Origin: Myxococcota bacterium
Lineage (GTDB): Bacteria; Myxococcota_A; UBA9160; UBA6930
NCBI GenBank assembly: GCA_028285625.1
Contig: JANQOX010000005.1
Location: forward strand, 1 to 64,000
Length of the DNA stretch: 64,000 nucleotides
Reading direction: 5' to 3'
The notes under the pieces were generated by a model, which saw nothing but the letters and a program-made list of their open reading frames with translations, was not told where the DNA came from and did no database searches. The translations under genes and the position numbers were made by a program. Below are positions 44,662 through 54,194 of this stretch, one piece after another (positions within the stretch are counted from its first letter, which is position 1; each line of letters starts with the position of its first letter).

Positions 44662-46809
44662 CTACACCGGTGTCAGCGTCACCGGCACGGCCGTCATGAG
44701 CGGCATCAGGCTGATCGGCTGCAAGCCGGTCTGCAGGCTGAGCAGCCGCGTCGGGTTCGTTCCGAACCGACGGGGATCGTCTTCCAGGCCGGGCTCGCCG
44801 CCGAAGCAGTGGGTCATCGTCAGGACGCCCGGGCGAAGCGTCGCATCGGGTTGGACGATCGCGGTGACGGATCCGTAGTCGGAGGTGAGCGCGACGAGGG
44901 CGCCAGGGTCGAGGTTGGCCGCGCTCAGGTCGTCGGGGTGCATGAAGCACGGGTTGTACCCGTTGCGGGCGAGCCCGGGCAGCCGACGTCCGACCGAGTT
45001 CATGGTTTCGCGCGAGCGCCCCACGATGAGACGGTACGGGCGCTCGTTCGCCTGGGTCGAGCTGAGGGCGTCGAACGCGTCGCCCAGCTCGGCCGCGACG
45101 TCGTCGGGCATCACCTCGAAGCGGTCGGTGGCATCGTCCGGTGTCGGCGCCACGACAGGCAGCGGCACGTCCGCAAAGAGCTTGCCATGCGGATGGGCTC
45201 GAAGCGCCTCGTGGTCGACGTAGCCATCGGCCCGCTCCGCGAGCGCTTCTACGTCGGTCGGCACCCGATCCTCCGGGCCATAGGTGCGGCGGCCCATCTT
45301 CAGGGTGAGCCCCATGGCCTGTCCTAACCTCAAGAAGAACTCCCAGTCGTGGATCACACCTTCGGGTGGGGGCAGCACCGGGTCCGTGTACTGTGCGAAG
45401 GGCTGGTCGGCAAAGTGACCGTAGCCGCGCGTGTCTTCGGCGCGTTCGAGCGACATCGTGGGCGCGATCACGTAGTCGGCGCGCCTGGCGGTCTCGGTCA
45501 TGAAGGGATCGAGTACGACGAGTAGCTCGAGGCCCTCGAGCGCCTCGAGGATGCGGTCCTGGTCGGGGAAAGCGGCGCCCGGGTTGCCACCGACGACCAC
45601 AAGGGCGCGGATGCGATCGGGCCCGTCGAGCAGGATCTCGTCTGGGAGCACTGGCGACATCAGTTCGCTTCGCAGCCACGAGGCGCCGAACCGGTTCTTC
45701 GGCGCGCGCTCCCATGGTCGGCTGGGGGGCAGGGCCTGCGCCCGATAGCGCGGGCCGCGCTCCAGCACACGCACGCCGCCGGGGCGGTCTCCCTCGCGCG
45801 GAAAGCGCCCACACACGACATTGAGCGCCTGCACGAGATGTTCGGCGACGTTGGCGTGCGGGCCCATGTCCGGTCCCGTCCCCGAAGTGGCCATGCCGGA
45901 TCGGGCCGCGCCGAAGGTTCGCGCGGCCTCGACGATCTGCTCGGGCGCCACGCCGGCGATGCCCGCTACGACCTCGGGCGTGAAGCGCGAAACCGCCTCG
46001 CGCAGCTCGTCGACCCCGTTCGCCCAGCGACTGCAGAATGCGTCGTCGGCGTGGGCGTCGCGCAGGATCACGTGGTGGAGGCCCGCCAGAAGCGCGGCGT
46101 CGGTGCCCGGTCTGATCTGCAGGTGGAGGTCGGCCCGCGCGGCGACCTGCGAGCGCCGCGGGTCCACGACGATGAGCTTCAGCCCGCGTCGACGAGCCTC
46201 GGCCAGTGCCCGCGCGCCATCGTGGATCGGAAAGCCGGTCATGTCGCCGCCCTGCATCGACACCAGCGGGTTGGTGCCGACGAGCAGCCAGACGTCGGCG
46301 CTCTCGAAGCGTTGTCGTCCGCCGGCCCAGACGCCGAGCCGCCCACCGGCAACGATCTTGGCGGACTGGTCGATCGTCACCGTGGTGAATCGCTTTCGCG
46401 ATCCGACGGCACGAAACCACGACGACATGAAGCTGTAGGTGAGGGATGCGGTGTAGGTCTGGGTGCCCACGAAGAGGCCGATCGAATCCGGGCCGTGCGT
46501 CTGGAGGATGGACTCGAGCCGGTGGGCGACGCTTGCGACCGCGGACTGCACCGAGATGGGCTCGAAGGTGCCGTCGGCCCGCCGCCGCTGTGATGCGAGC
46601 AGCCGGTCGGGGTCGGCGTGCAGGTCGCCGAGGCGGCGGCCCTTGGCGCACGTGAATCCGTGGGTGAGCGGGTGCGCCCGGTCGCCGACTACACGGGTCA
46701 CGGCGCCGCCCGCGACCTCGACCTCGATGCCGCAGTGCGCCGGGCACAGGCGGCAGTAGGTCACGGCGGTCCGGTCGCCGGCCAGCGCGCGGTTCGTGGG
46801 AGGGACCAC
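44662..46809 (-). CDS. molybdopterin oxidoreductase with [4Fe-4S] domain
   Basis: A 715-residue enzyme of the DMSO-reductase superfamily. The N-terminal cluster site is C19-x2-C22-x3-C26-x27-C54 ('YCRLCPAHCG...FTCAKG'). MGD-binding segments include 'LLVGTNPLVS', 'LIVVDPRRSQVAARADLHLQIRPGTDAALLAGL' and 'VVGGNPGAAFP'; the C-terminal molydop-binding domain covers about 600-715. The Mo ligand region reads 'VTIDQSAK', so Asp or Ser, not Cys/Sec, is likely. No Tat signal, so probably cytosolic. GTG at 46809 is used, within an AT-rich patch that may hold the promoter. Substrate unknown. Confidence 0.88.
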   Translation of the reverse strand: MVPPTNRALAGDRTAVTYCRLCPAHCGIEVEVAGGAVTRVVGDRAHPLTHGFTCAKGRRLGDLHADPDRLLASQRRRADGTFEPISVQSAVASVAHRLESILQTHGPDSIGLFVGTQTYTASLTYSFMSSWFRAVGSRKRFTTVTIDQSAKIVAGGRLGVWAGGRQRFESADVWLLVGTNPLVSMQGGDMTGFPIHDGARALAEARRRGLKLIVVDPRRSQVAARADLHLQIRPGTDAALLAGLHHVILRDAHADDAFCSRWANGVDELREAVSRFTPEVVAGIAGVAPEQIVEAARTFGAARSGMATSGTGPDMGPHANVAEHLVQALNVVCGRFPREGDRPGGVRVLERGPRYRAQALPPSRPWERAPKNRFGASWLRSELMSPVLPDEILLDGPDRIRALVVVGGNPGAAFPDQDRILEALEGLELLVVLDPFMTETARRADYVIAPTMSLERAEDTRGYGHFADQPFAQYTDPVLPPPEGVIHDWEFFLRLGQAMGLTLKMGRRTYGPEDRVPTDVEALAERADGYVDHEALRAHPHGKLFADVPLPVVAPTPDDATDRFEVMPDDVAAELGDAFDALSSTQANERPYRLIVGRSRETMNSVGRRLPGLARNGYNPCFMHPDDLSAANLDPGALVALTSDYGSVTAIVQPDATLRPGVLTMTHCFGGEPGLEDDPRRFGTNPTRLLSLQTGLQPISLMPLMTAVPVTLTPV

Positions 46810-46923
46810 AACCAGTATCCTAGTATTTCTGGGTTCCCATCGGGATGGAGAATCTCGCCGGCGCGGCGAACGGCCCGCGGGGCGCCCGAAGCGAAGGCCA
46901 ACTTCGAGAGGTCCGAAGCGCAG

Positions 46924-47955
46924 ATGATTCCGGAAGTCGATGTCGGCGCGCTCTTCGGCCAGGACGCAGGCGCTCGAGTCGAGACCGATCGCAACATCAC
47001 CGAGGCCGCCTGCGAGGTGGGCTTCATGACGATCGTGGGCTTTCCCGATGAATTCGGCGCCGCGGGTCCGCAGGCCCACCAGTCGCTGCTGCGCTTGTTT
47101 CGCATCCCCGATCCCGACCAGCGTGCCCTGTGGAAGAAGAACTTCGCGCCGGACAACCCGAACCTCTACCGGGGCTGGTTTCCGCTCGAGTCGGGGGAGG
47201 CGCGCAGCCGCGAGGGTTTCGAGATCGGCCCGGACGTCCTGCGCGCGCTTCCCGAAGACGGCTCGGACGACCTGCTCTACGAGCCGTCCGTCTTTCCGAG
47301 CGAGGCCACGCTACCGGGCTGGCGCCGCGCAGCGGCGGCCTACTACGACGCGATGGAGCGGCTCGGCCACGCGCTGTTGGCGTCGTTGTCTCGCGGCATC
47401 GGCATTCCCGAGCAGATCTTCCGCGACGCGTTTCGCGACGGCATCTCGACCCTGCGGTTGCTTCGCTACCCGGCGCGTGACCTCGGCCCCTCGCGAGACC
47501 CCGAACTGGAGAGGTTCCTCCTCGACTGGGAGGGCGAGCGCGCCGAACTCGTGTGCGCGAACCACGTCGACTCGGGGCTCGTCACGATCCTCGCGCAGTG
47601 CGACGCCGCTGGGCTTCAGGCTCGGGCGCGGGATGGGCGCTGGCTCGACGTGCCGCCGTCCGAAGCGGGCTTCGTCGTCAACTTCGGCGGGCTGCTGGCG
47701 CGCTGGACGGGGGGCCGTGTGCGTGCGACGCCGCATCGCGTTCTCTCGCGAGGGGGCGAGCGCTTCTCGATTCCCTTCTTCTTCGAGCCGCGTCCCAACA
47801 CGGTGATCGCGCCCCTGCCCCTCGACGGCGTCGAGCCCTTCGAGCCCTTCCAGTTCGGGGACCACCTCTGGGCGACCACCACGAAGTTCCCCGAGAACTT
47901 CGGCCTCGGGCACCTGCGGCCCGCGCGAGCGCCCTACAAGGACCCGTTCGCCTGA
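46924..47955 (+). CDS. isopenicillin-N-synthase-like Fe(II)/2-oxoglutarate oxygenase
   Basis: A 343-residue oxygenase of the DIOX_N/2OG-FeII_Oxy type. Iron ligands are H214-x-D216 ('CANHVDSGLVTIL') and H271 ('ATPHRVLS'); the 2-oxoglutarate clamp R-x-S is R280-F-S282. The N-terminal domain ('MIPEVDVGAL...EVGFMTIVGFP') is the usual one of plant and bacterial IPNS-like enzymes. ATG at 46924 follows GAGAGG at a slightly long spacing. Divergent from the molybdopterin enzyme over about 115 bases. Cytosolic; substrate unknown. Confidence 0.9.
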   Translation: MIPEVDVGALFGQDAGARVETDRNITEAACEVGFMTIVGFPDEFGAAGPQAHQSLLRLFRIPDPDQRALWKKNFAPDNPNLYRGWFPLESGEARSREGFEIGPDVLRALPEDGSDDLLYEPSVFPSEATLPGWRRAAAAYYDAMERLGHALLASLSRGIGIPEQIFRDAFRDGISTLRLLRYPARDLGPSRDPELERFLLDWEGERAELVCANHVDSGLVTILAQCDAAGLQARARDGRWLDVPPSEAGFVVNFGGLLARWTGGRVRATPHRVLSRGGERFSIPFFFEPRPNTVIAPLPLDGVEPFEPFQFGDHLWATTTKFPENFGLGHLRPARAPYKDPFA

Positions 47956-47980
47956 GGCGTGTGGGCCTCGCTCCGCCCAT

Positions 47981-49462
47981 TCAGGGCTCGCGCGCGACCG
48001 GCGCGACGTATCGTCGCGCGAAGTAGGCAAGGTCTTCGTCGCGAAGTGGGAGCACGCGCCGGAAGTGCTCGCGGACCTCGGGGGCCAGGTTCGTGTACCG
48101 GAAGGAGGGCCAGGCCTCGCGAGCGGCCCGGCGCAGGTCCTGGGGAACCGCCCGCACCGAGTCGGGGTTGTGCGCGATCCAGTTCTCGATCTCGACGAAG
48201 AGGTAGGCGAGCACGCTGTCGCTGTGCCATTCGAAGGGGTTGAGCAGCGAGTAGGCTCCTACGATGGCCAGCTCGGTCACCCGGGGATCGCGGAGGTAGC
48301 CATCGCCGACCTCGCCGTAGATCGACTCCAGCCATGCCGCCCAGGCCTCGGGGGCCTCGCCGCGCCACGCATAGGCGGGCTCGGTCATCACGTAGTGCGG
48401 TGCGAAGAGTCCGGGCACGTCGCCGCGCTGCTCGGGCGGCAGAGGGTCGGCGGTCCAGCCGAAGGGCACCATGCGTGCCAGGAAGTTCGGTGCGGGGAAG
48501 TAGACGCGGCGGTTCTCTTCCGCGAGATCTCCGAAGTCGAGCGCGAACTGGTGGTGGTGGGCAAGCTCGTGGAGCAGGAGCCCTAGCTGTGCGATCCCCG
48601 ACAGGTCGATGCCGCTGCGGTAGACGACGAGCGTCTGGGTATGCGAGATGGCCATCGCATGGGTCTCGGTGTCTTCTTCGGGGTAGAGCAGACACTCCTC
48701 TTCGGCTGCCACCACCCGCAGCGCGGCAGGCAGGGGGCCGGGCACGGCGTCCAGGACGCGTGTGACCACGTCGTAGACACTACGCGCGAGCCGGTCGTCG
48801 AACCGGGCCGAGCGGTCCACCAGGAGGAGCCTGCGATCGACGAACAGCGAACGCTGGATCTCCGCCGCAGCAGATCGGTCCTCGTCGAGCCCCCAGTCGA
48901 GGTCGTCCGGCACGCCGTTCTCGTTCTCGTCGAGGAACGTCCCCGGGTCGGGGAGGCCATCGTCGTCGGTATCCTGGCCGCCGCGGGCCGGGTCGTAGGG
49001 CGCGTCGTCTACGACGTTTCGAACCCCGTCGCCATCCAGGTCGACGTCGCCTTCGAGGAACTTCCCGTAGTAGTCGCTCACGCGAAAGTCGTGGATGCCG
49101 TCGCCGTCGGAGTCCCGCGTCGCATAGACGAGCAGGTCTGGTTGGTCGCCGAACAACTCGAGAAGGAGCGTCGACTCTTCCGGGTCGGCGCCTGCGACCT
49201 TTCGGGCGAGTGCGTCGAGCTCCGCCCGATCGGGTGGCGGCGGCAAGGGCGCTCCGGCACGAAACACGAACGCCAACGACTCGCGCTGCAGTCGCGCCCG
49301 CTCAGTGACGTGCGGGGTTGCGTCGGGCAACTGCGGTGTCGCACAGCCTGCGGTGAGGGCCGCCGCCGCGACCAGGTTGAGGACTGCCCCGAAGCTCCCA
49401 GCCTTGGGAGAGCGCGGGATCTCGAAGGGGGAAGAGCGCGCGCGGAGCAGGACGCGTCCCAC
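47981..49462 (-). CDS. lipoprotein with Ca-binding DxDxDG repeats and HExxH zincin motif
   Basis: A 493-residue protein. A lipoprotein signal with lipobox 'LTAGC' lies at about residues 36-40, after an unusually long basic n-region. Residues about 115-190 contain several 'DSDGDG', 'DLDGDG' and 'DTDDDG' loops like thrombospondin type-3 repeats. Then H298-E-L-A-H302, followed by two more His and a Gln ('HELAHHHQ'), is a zincin metallopeptidase motif; 'EWHSDSVLAYLFVE' could give the third ligand. I recognise no named family. GTG at 49462 starts the frame; ribosome-binding site weak. Convergent with the oxygenase. Likely a surface or periplasmic metalloprotease. Confidence 0.78.
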   Translation of the reverse strand: MGRVLLRARSSPFEIPRSPKAGSFGAVLNLVAAAALTAGCATPQLPDATPHVTERARLQRESLAFVFRAGAPLPPPPDRAELDALARKVAGADPEESTLLLELFGDQPDLLVYATRDSDGDGIHDFRVSDYYGKFLEGDVDLDGDGVRNVVDDAPYDPARGGQDTDDDGLPDPGTFLDENENGVPDDLDWGLDEDRSAAAEIQRSLFVDRRLLLVDRSARFDDRLARSVYDVVTRVLDAVPGPLPAALRVVAAEEECLLYPEEDTETHAMAISHTQTLVVYRSGIDLSGIAQLGLLLHELAHHHQFALDFGDLAEENRRVYFPAPNFLARMVPFGWTADPLPPEQRGDVPGLFAPHYVMTEPAYAWRGEAPEAWAAWLESIYGEVGDGYLRDPRVTELAIVGAYSLLNPFEWHSDSVLAYLFVEIENWIAHNPDSVRAVPQDLRRAAREAWPSFRYTNLAPEVREHFRRVLPLRDEDLAYFARRYVAPVAREP

Positions 49463-49549
49463 GGCTTCGCAACCTAGACGAGCCCCCAGGCGGCAACAAG
49501 GCCCCAGGCCCACTCTGCTCGCGGCGCGAGTGCCTATGCTCCGCACCCC

Positions 49550-51454
49550 ATGCCCCTGGTCAGTCTCGACGGCATCTCGATCTCCTTCGGGCGGCATCCG
49601 CTGCTCGCTGGCGCGCGGCTGCAGGTCGACGCCGGCGAGCGCGTCTGCCTGATCGGGCGCAACGGGGCGGGCAAGAGCACGCTGCTCGACATCGTCGCAG
49701 GCGGTCTGGTGCCCGACGCCGGCGAGGTCTGGCGCAAGCCGGGCCTCGAGGTCGCGCGGCTCGCCCAGGAGCTTCCGTTCGAGAAGGACGCCGAGGTGTA
49801 CGACGTGGTCGCCGCAGGCCTGGCCGATACCGGCCGGCTGCTCGCGGAATACCAGCACGTATCGCACGCGGTCGGGGACGACCCGGCGCAGCTGCGGCGC
49901 ATGGAGACGCTGCAGCACGAGATCGATGCCTGCGACGGCTGGAGTCTGGGGCAGCGTGTGGATCAGATCCTGGCGCGGCTCGAGCTTCCGCCGGACGCCC
50001 GGATCGGGTCGCTCTCGGGCGGCTGGCGCCGGCGCGTGGCACTGGCGCAAGCACTCGTCGCCGACCCCGAACTGCTGCTGCTCGATGAGCCGACGAACCA
50101 CCTGGACATCGAGGTGATCCAGTGGCTCGAAGACCAGCTCCAGGAGTTCCGCGGGGGCGTGCTGTTCGTGACGCACGACCGTGCACTCTTGACGCGGCTG
50201 GCCACGCGCATCGTCGAACTCGACCGCGGCGAACTCACCTCCTGGTCCTGCGACTACCCGACGTTTCTCGAGCGGAAGGCCGCCGCACTGGAGGAAGAAG
50301 CCCGGCACGCGGCGCAGTTCGACAAGAAGCTCGCGCAAGAAGAAGTCTGGATCCGCCAGGGGATCCGTGCGCGGCGCACGCGCAACGAGGGGCGGGTGCG
50401 CGCGCTCATGAAGCTGCGCAGAGAGCGCGCGGCGCGGCGCGAGGTCGAAGGCAAGGTGCGTCTCTCGCTCGACGACCAGAGGGCCTCGGGCAAGCTCGTC
50501 GCCGAGGCCGCGGGGGTCTCCTACGCGTGGGCCGAGGGAGAGCCGCCGATCGTGCGCGACCTGTCGCTGCGCATCATGCGCGGCGATCGCATCGGCCTGG
50601 TGGGCCCGAACGGGGTGGGCAAGACGACGCTGCTGCGGATCCTGCTCGGCGAGGTCGCGCCGACCCAAGGCAGCGTGCGCCTGGGCACGAAGCTCGACGT
50701 GGCGTACTACGACCAGCTGCGCGGCGCACTCGACTTCGACAAGACCGTGATCGAGAACGTCGCCGGCGAGGGTGATTTCGTCGAGATCCAGGGCGAGCGG
50801 CGCCACGTGATCGGCTACCTGCAGGACTTCCTGTTCAGTCCCGATCGGGCGCGTACGCCCATGTGCGCACTTTCGGGCGGCGAGCACAATCGACTCCTGC
50901 TGGCGCGCCTTTTCGCCCAGCCCGCCAACCTGCTGGTCCTCGACGAGCCGACCAACGACCTGGACATCGAGACGTTGGAGCTGCTGGAAGAGCTGCTCAC
51001 GAACTACCGCGGCACGCTACTGCTGGTGTCGCACGATCGCGCGTTCCTCGACAACGTGGTCACCTCGACACTGGTCTTCGAGGGCGAGGGCCGCGTGCAG
51101 GAGTACGTGGGCGGGTATTCGGACTGGATGCAGCACGCTGCCAAGCAGGCAAAGGCCGCGGTCGAGGACGCCGCACGTGCCACCTCGAACACGGCGAAGC
51201 CGCGCAGGGCGCAGTCTCGACCGAAGAAGCTGAGCTTCAAGGAGGCCCGAGAGCTGGAGCAGCTACCCGCCCGGATCGAAGCGCTGGAGCAGGAACACGC
51301 AGACTGGGTGTCCCGGGTGAGCGATCCGGCCTTCTACAAGGGCGACGGCGCCGAGCAGGCGCGCGCGCAGGCCCGCATGCAGGAGCTGACGGCAGAGATC
51401 GAAGCCGCCTACGCGCGCTGGGCCGCGCTCGAAGCAGACCGTGGCGGCGGGTGA
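49550..51454 (+). CDS. uup: ABC-F family ATPase
   Basis: A 634-residue protein with two ABC domains and no membrane segment. First domain: Walker A 'GRNGAGKST', signature 'LSGGWRRR', Walker B 'LLLLDEPTNHLD'. Second: 'GPNGVGKTT', 'LSGGEHNR', 'LLVLDEPTNDLD'. The linker is basic ('RARRTRNEGRVRALMKLRRERAARR'), and the last 90 residues form a coiled coil, as in Uup rather than EttA or YheS. Uup-type proteins act on ribosomes or branched DNA. The ATG at 49550 is the natural start, divergent from the lipoprotein gene. Confidence 0.93.
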   Translation: MPLVSLDGISISFGRHPLLAGARLQVDAGERVCLIGRNGAGKSTLLDIVAGGLVPDAGEVWRKPGLEVARLAQELPFEKDAEVYDVVAAGLADTGRLLAEYQHVSHAVGDDPAQLRRMETLQHEIDACDGWSLGQRVDQILARLELPPDARIGSLSGGWRRRVALAQALVADPELLLLDEPTNHLDIEVIQWLEDQLQEFRGGVLFVTHDRALLTRLATRIVELDRGELTSWSCDYPTFLERKAAALEEEARHAAQFDKKLAQEEVWIRQGIRARRTRNEGRVRALMKLRRERAARREVEGKVRLSLDDQRASGKLVAEAAGVSYAWAEGEPPIVRDLSLRIMRGDRIGLVGPNGVGKTTLLRILLGEVAPTQGSVRLGTKLDVAYYDQLRGALDFDKTVIENVAGEGDFVEIQGERRHVIGYLQDFLFSPDRARTPMCALSGGEHNRLLLARLFAQPANLLVLDEPTNDLDIETLELLEELLTNYRGTLLLVSHDRAFLDNVVTSTLVFEGEGRVQEYVGGYSDWMQHAAKQAKAAVEDAARATSNTAKPRRAQSRPKKLSFKEARELEQLPARIEALEQEHADWVSRVSDPAFYKGDGAEQARAQARMQELTAEIEAAYARWAALEADRGGG

Positions 51455-51672
51455 GCGCCGGCCGGTCGCCAGGGTCCGTTGCCAGGGCCCGTCGCGGTGT
51501 GGGCGATCCGGACTTGGTCGCGCGGTGGGTCGTCATGGACGAAGGACGATCGAAACTGCCTCGGAGATCGCATAGGATCAATGCCCCGAGGATGACGGAC
51601 CGACGCCGGTCGGCCGATGAGTCTGCCACCGGTCGCGTAGGGTCGGTGCGCCCAACGCATTGAGGAGACCCC

Positions 51673-52254
51673 ATGACTCGCTCGTTTCGCTCCCGCATCA
51701 TCGTGCTGGCCCTGGCCGTTGCGCTGTGGACCCCCGCCCTCGCACAAGCCGACAGCCATGCCGGTATGAACGCCGAGGTGATGGTGTCGGACTCGGTCGA
51801 GGCGACGGGCAAGGTTGCCGCCATCAACCCTGAATCGCGGCTCGTGGTGATCGAAGGCCAGGCCGGGCAGGAGGTCTTTCTCTGGGTGCCCCAGGATGCT
51901 CCCAACTTCGACCAGATCAAGGTGGGCGATACGGTGCTCGCGCGATACACCGAGTCGGTCGCCGTGGCGATCACGCCTGTGACCGATGCCGAGCCCGGAG
52001 TCACCGAGGTCGCAGCCGTCGTTGGCGCGGCGCCGGGGGACACCCCGGCTGCAGTAGCGGCAGAGGCAATGCAGCTTCGCGCCGTCGTCGCCGCGGTGGA
52101 TGCCGAGGCGCGCACCGTGACCCTCGACGTGCCTGCAGGCGGCCAGCGCATCCTCAAGGTCCAGGACGGGCTCGACATCGACGCGGTGAAGGTGGGTGAG
52201 CAGGTGAGCATCACCCTCAGCCGCGCACTGGCGCTCTCGTTGGAGCCCAAGTAG
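51673..52254 (+). CDS. periplasmic protein with two homologous small beta domains
   Basis: A 193-residue exported protein; signal peptide about 1-26 ('ALAQADS'). Two related repeats follow: about 42-98 ('ATGKVAAINPESRLVVIEG...VGDTVLARYTESVAVAI') and 136-190 ('LRAVVAAVDAEARTVTLDVP...VGEQVSITLSRALALSL'). Each looks like a small OB-type barrel, as in DUF5666-like or copper-chaperone CusF-like proteins, but no Met/His metal set is obvious. A Pro/Ala linker separates them. GAGGAG precedes the ATG. Convergent with the TPR gene. Function unknown. Confidence 0.75.
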   Translation: MTRSFRSRIIVLALAVALWTPALAQADSHAGMNAEVMVSDSVEATGKVAAINPESRLVVIEGQAGQEVFLWVPQDAPNFDQIKVGDTVLARYTESVAVAITPVTDAEPGVTEVAAVVGAAPGDTPAAVAAEAMQLRAVVAAVDAEARTVTLDVPAGGQRILKVQDGLDIDAVKVGEQVSITLSRALALSLEPK

Positions 52255-52296
52255 CGGCCGGGCCGGGGTCCGCATCGCAACGTCGGTCTCCCGAAG

Positions 52297-53550
52297 CTAC
52301 CGCGTCGTTGCGGCCCGCCGGGCGTCGAGCGCGGCCTGCCAGCCGCGCGCCGAGCGACGCGTGTCGTCGTGGCGCGCGGCGGTCTCGAGCGCCGAGGCCG
52401 CCTCGTCGAGTTGCCCGAGTTCGAGCTGCACGATGCCGAGATGCAGCGATGCCCTCGCGCGGAGTGCGTCGTCCGTCGAGACGATCGCACGGCGCAAGGC
52501 GGTTTCTGCTTCGGCAAAACGCTCGGCCTCGATGTACAGCTGCGCGACTTCGAGCCAGACGTCGGGGGTGCCCGTTTCGCGCGCCGTCGCCCCCAAGACC
52601 TCCACGGCTCGCTCCGACTCTCGTGCCAGTCGAAGCGCCCGGCCGACGCGAACTCGCAGGTCGGCAGTCGGCGCGATCGTGCCGTCGGCCAGGCCACGCT
52701 CCAGGGCGGTGGCTGCAGCCAGCGGGCGCCCGCTCGCCAGCAGCAGCTCGACGAGTTCGAGCTGCTCGGACTGGTCGCTGCGGAGCCCGAGCTCGGCGGC
52801 GAGCTGCGCGGTCGCGAGCGCGCGGTCGACGTCGCCGAGGGCCCGGTGCGTGGCCACCAGGCGGTTCCAGTCGGTCTTCCGACCGGACGTGCGTACCACG
52901 CGCTCCAGGTACGGAAGCGCCGCGGCGGCGTTGCCGAGCGCCAGGTGAAGCTCCGCAGCGAGCCGCAGCCAGGAATCGGGCGGGTCGCCGCTCGCTTCGA
53001 TTCCGCGCTCGACGTGGCCTACCGCCTCTGAGTAGCGCCCGGCCTGGGCGTAGGCGTTGCCGACCAGCACGTGGGCCGACGCGGGCGGGTCCTCGGTGCC
53101 CGCGAGCCACGTCTCGAGCGTGGCGATCCCGTCTTCGATGCGGCCGGTGCGCAGCTGCAGCTGGCCGATCTGAAGGCGGGTCTCGCCGGCGGCCTGTTCT
53201 GGCAACGCCCCGGTTTCGAGCGCCGACTCGAAGGCGGCCAGTGCGGGTTCGGGGCGCTCGGCTGCGACGAGCGCGATCCCGAGCGACTGCAGGGTCACGG
53301 CCCGTTCGTAGCGACTGCCTTTCTCGACTCGCTCCTGCAGCAGGGCCGCAGCGTCGGCCGCACGGCCGTCGGCGACGAGCTCTTGCGCGCGCTCGAGGGC
53401 CTCGTAGGCGGCACGACCCAGCGTGGGCGAGACGCGGCCCGCAGGGGCCGGACGGGGCTCGCCGACTGCGCCGGACGCGAAGAGCACGATCACCAGCAGC
53501 GTGAGCCCCCCAGGCGGCAGGCCGAGTCGTCGCAAGCGCCCGATCCTCAC
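52297..53550 (-). CDS. TPR-repeat protein of the TonB operon
   Basis: A 417-residue exported protein with a signal peptide (about 1-30) and roughly ten tetratricopeptide repeats ('AYEALERAQELVADGRAADAAALLQERV', 'ALAAFESALETGALPEQAA' and so on). TPR proteins often close TonB operons of the ExbB-long/DUF3450 type, where they help couple the complex to receptors. GTG at 53550 overlaps the tonB stop (GTGA), and it is the last gene of the operon. Confidence 0.87.
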   Translation of the reverse strand: MRIGRLRRLGLPPGGLTLLVIVLFASGAVGEPRPAPAGRVSPTLGRAAYEALERAQELVADGRAADAAALLQERVEKGSRYERAVTLQSLGIALVAAERPEPALAAFESALETGALPEQAAGETRLQIGQLQLRTGRIEDGIATLETWLAGTEDPPASAHVLVGNAYAQAGRYSEAVGHVERGIEASGDPPDSWLRLAAELHLALGNAAAALPYLERVVRTSGRKTDWNRLVATHRALGDVDRALATAQLAAELGLRSDQSEQLELVELLLASGRPLAAATALERGLADGTIAPTADLRVRVGRALRLARESERAVEVLGATARETGTPDVWLEVAQLYIEAERFAEAETALRRAIVSTDDALRARASLHLGIVQLELGQLDEAASALETAARHDDTRRSARGWQAALDARRAATTR

Positions 53551-54194
53551 GACGCGTTCGGCTCGAAACGAAGCAACAGTTCGACCCCGGGGCGATCGAC
53601 CGGGGCCCCATCGCGCATACGCGGCCTGTACTTGAAGCGCTTGGCCGCACGCACGGCCGCGCGTTCGAAAAGCCCTTCGGGTTCAGCGTCCACGACGGAC
53701 ACGTCGGTCACGGCGCCACTGGCGGTGACGGTGAACGAGAGCAGCACCCAGCCTCCGATGCCGCGCTGGGCCGCGCGCGGGGGGTACTCCGGCGGGACAC
53801 GCACCAGGGGGACGACGTCGAGATCTCCGAGCAGGCCACCAGGCCCCGTGCCGATCTCGAGGCTCGAGGTTGGGAGGGAGTCGACCTCGACCCCCGCGAG
53901 CCGAGGGTCGACGGCCGGTGTGGCGAGCTTCAGCGTCGCCGCACGGGGCGCGGCAGGGGTGCGTGCTGCCGGGGTGGGGGGCGGTGGCTTCGGCAGCTGG
54001 CGGCGCCGGGTGCGAAGCTCGGTCTCGGGCGGAACCCGCAAGAGTTCGACGCGCAGCACCTCGCGGTGCGCGTCGGCCCCGTGCTCGTGGGGTGCGATCA
54101 GCGCCTGCACGGTGAGCAGCAACGCGAGCGTCGCAACCGCCGCGCCCGATGCGGCACCGGCCCAGCGCAGGCCGATCGCCGTCGGCGCCGCCAT
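53547..54194 (-). CDS. tonB: energy transducer TonB
   Basis: A 215-residue TonB: one N-terminal membrane helix (about 11-33), a Pro-rich linker ('LPKPPPPTPAARTPAAP') and a C-terminal domain ('VPPEYPPRAAQRGIGGWVLLSFTV', 'AAKRFKYRPRMRDGAPV'). It transmits proton-motive force from ExbB/ExbD to receptors. ATG at 54194 overlaps the exbD stop by one base. The adjoining ZnuD-like receptor is the obvious client; the receptor at 11769 may be another. Confidence 0.92.
   Translation of the reverse strand: MAAPTAIGLRWAGAASGAAVATLALLLTVQALIAPHEHGADAHREVLRVELLRVPPETELRTRRRQLPKPPPPTPAARTPAAPRAATLKLATPAVDPRLAGVEVDSLPTSSLEIGTGPGGLLGDLDVVPLVRVPPEYPPRAAQRGIGGWVLLSFTVTASGAVTDVSVVDAEPEGLFERAAVRAAKRFKYRPRMRDGAPVDRPGVELLLRFEPNAS

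Noticed and set aside
44045..46747. A minus-strand open frame of 900 codons overlapping the molybdopterin enzyme.
   Set aside because: The competing frame has the [4Fe-4S] and MGD motifs. This one is Arg/Gly/Ala-rich with none.
51455..51500. Near-repeat of a CCAGGG-containing 14-base unit after the uup stop, considered as a terminator.
   Set aside because: It is a short direct repeat, not a hairpin, and has no T run.
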